Made by a program: the position numbers and the translations under genes. This document shows, piece after piece, positions 5,438 through 6,719 of a stretch of DNA of 6,719 bases. The notes beneath the pieces were generated by a model. The model was not told the DNA's origin. It saw only the letters and a program-made list of their open reading frames with translations, and ran no database searches. Position 1 is the first letter of the stretch; every line of letters begins with the position of its first letter. The DNA is from Acidobacteriota bacterium. GTDB lineage: Bacteria; Acidobacteriota; Blastocatellia; Pyrinomonadales; Pyrinomonadaceae. The stretch lies in contig QHXE01000113.1 in NCBI GenBank assembly GCA_003222835.1, positions 1-6,719 on the forward strand, in the 5' to 3' direction.

Positions 5438-6719
5438 ATGCAACTTACTTCATTCCTGTGTAACCGGCTTGTCTCAAAGCCGCTTGTTTTCAATTGTCTA
5501 TTCCTGGCTCTCCTCGGTTCGGCGATTTTGTTCGCTCCGCGATCCGCGGCGACCCGTCAAGCCATTTCACCGTCCGGCCAGGAAAACCAAGCTGCGCCCG
5601 GCCAAAAGCGCCAGCGCCCGGAATTCGTTCCCGGTGAAGCGCTGGTGAGATTCAAGCAGGACCGAGCATTCGAGGGCGCCGCCTCTCTTCCGGTGCCAAA
5701 CGCCGATGCGTTAGTACAGTCACAAGGAAAGTCTTCCGCGCTCGCTCAAGCGCAGGAACAGGTGTTCGTGAAGGTGGATCGCTTCGAAGGATCCGAGATC
5801 GTCGATGGCTTGCGACTCGCGCGCATGGCTGCAGACGACACGATGAAAGCGATCGCCGCTCTCCAAGCTCGCGATGACGTTCTTTATGCCGAACCAAACT
5901 ACATCGTGCATGTCACAACCACTACGCCGAACGATCCTCAATTTAATTCGCTGTACGGACTGGCAAAAATCGGCGCGCAACAAGCGTGGGATACAACGCA
6001 AGGAAGTCGAAGCGTGGTGGTCGGCATAATCGACGAAGGCATCGATATCAACCATCCCGATCTTCAGGCAAATATTTGGACCAATCCAAGCCCCGGATCA
6101 ATTTCAGGAATCTCCGGCGATATCCATGGCTACGATTTTATCAACGGCTCTGGAACCATTCCGGCGGAGCCTCATGCGACACACGTCGCGGGCACTATTG
6201 GAGCTGTGGGGAACAACAGCATTGGCGTCGCGGGGGTCAACTGGCAAGTCAGTCTGATGTCGCTGCGGTTCATTAACGACGCAACGGGTTCAGGTTCAGA
6301 TGCCGACGCCCTCAAAGCTTACAACTACGCCAAGCAAATGCGCGACCTTTGGACCAGCAGCGGGGGAACGAAGGGCGCCAACATTCGTGCGTTGAATGCG
6401 AGCTATGGTGGCGGTGGCTATTCGCAAGCCTCAGCGGATGCTATCAATGCGTTGGGCCAGTCGGGAATTCTGTTCGTCGCCGCGGCGGGCAATGATGGTC
6501 ACAACACCGATGTGCAACCGAATTATCCTTCCGACTATGCGCTCTCGAATGTTGTTTCCGTGGCGGCAACGAACTCAAGTGACACTCTCGCGAGCTTTTC
6601 GAATTTTGGCACGCGGACGGTTTTATTGGGAGCGCCCGGAGTCAGCATACTGAGTACGACTCCCAACAATACCTACAGTTTCTTCAGTGGCACTTCGATG
6701 GCCACGCCGCATGTAGTGG
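5438..6719 (+). CDS. Exported subtilisin-like serine protease (S8 family) with N-terminal propeptide; partial at the right edge
   Basis: The frame from ATG 5438 is open to the window edge (427 residues visible). An exported peptidase made as a precursor: a signal sequence (hydrophobic core about residues 17-33, likely cut near Ser-Ala-Ala at 36-38), then a propeptide-like region (about 62-158) beginning 'EFVPGEALVRFK' and ending 'DVLYAEPNY', typical of the inhibitor-like prodomain of S8 proteases. The catalytic domain shows the triad in order: Asp199 in 'VVVGIIDEGID', His246 in 'EPHATHVAGTIG', Ser420 in 'FSGTSMATPHV', plus the oxyanion-hole Asn352 in 'AAAGND'. Two positions differ from the usual signatures: Asp-Glu-Gly instead of Asp-Thr/Ser-Gly, and His-Ala-Thr-His instead of His-Gly-Thr-His. 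AAGG lies 9 nt before the ATG. C-terminal domains, if any, lie outside the window. The gene is divergent from the metalloprotease gene; activity is expected from the complete triad but is inferred. Confidence 0.9.
   Translation, partial: MQLTSFLCNRLVSKPLVFNCLFLALLGSAILFAPRSAATRQAISPSGQENQAAPGQKRQRPEFVPGEALVRFKQDRAFEGAASLPVPNADALVQSQGKSSALAQAQEQVFVKVDRFEGSEIVDGLRLARMAADDTMKAIAALQARDDVLYAEPNYIVHVTTTTPNDPQFNSLYGLAKIGAQQAWDTTQGSRSVVVGIIDEGIDINHPDLQANIWTNPSPGSISGISGDIHGYDFINGSGTIPAEPHATHVAGTIGAVGNNSIGVAGVNWQVSLMSLRFINDATGSGSDADALKAYNYAKQMRDLWTSSGGTKGANIRALNASYGGGGYSQASADAINALGQSGILFVAAAGNDGHNTDVQPNYPSDYALSNVVSVAATNSSDTLASFSNFGTRTVLLGAPGVSILSTTPNNTYSFFSGTSMATPHVV

Noticed and set aside
5652..6055. 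Minus-strand open frames antisense to the S8 protease
   Set aside because: They are shadows of the plus-strand protease frame, which carries the full catalytic triad.

Overview
The window reads as ordinary chromosomal DNA from a moderately GC-rich, free-living bacterium. Gene style (secreted matrixin-like and subtilisin-like proteases, a GH5 enzyme, a membrane protein of the spermidine-synthase-like family) together with many short intergenic hairpin repeats suggests a soil or sediment Acidobacteriota, possibly Blastocatellia. This is an inference from style; there is no rRNA or marker gene here to prove it.

Layout. Four genes lie on the minus strand and read leftwards: a 69-aa two-helix membrane protein (3244 to 3035), a 118-aa three-helix membrane protein (2771 to 2415), a 579-aa membrane-anchored or exported glycoside hydrolase of the GH5 type (2364 to 625), and the N-terminal part of a polytopic membrane protein resembling the membrane half of fused spermidine-synthase-like proteins (475 to the left edge). 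A fifth minus-strand gene (4919 to 3570) encodes a secreted zinc metalloprotease with the HExxHxxGxxH site and Met-turn of matrixins. Divergent from it, on the plus strand, an exported subtilisin-like (S8) serine protease with an N-terminal propeptide starts at 5438 and runs off the right edge just after its catalytic serine.

Between genes the sequence is dense in self-complementary DNA: a tail-to-tail pair of 25-nt hairpins (497-572), two direct copies of the same 25-nt layout (2789-2850), a different small hairpin between the 118-aa gene and the GH5 gene (2385-2405), a terminator-like hairpin (2865-2919), a 167-bp MITE-like element with 42-bp inverted repeats (3394-3560), and a 168-bp nested fold-back element (5078-5245). 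The last two bracket the metalloprotease gene.

How it works together. The 118-aa protein and the GH5 enzyme are 50 nt apart and probably co-transcribed; the 69-aa gene and the spermidine-synthase-like gene may belong to the same leftward unit but are separated by repeat-bearing gaps. The two proteases are likely secreted and expressed from a shared 518-nt divergent intergenic region. I see no CRISPR array, tRNA, rRNA, phage gene or transposase, and no convincing new multi-gene system. The most unusual content is the family of intergenic hairpins with changing stems and fixed ends.
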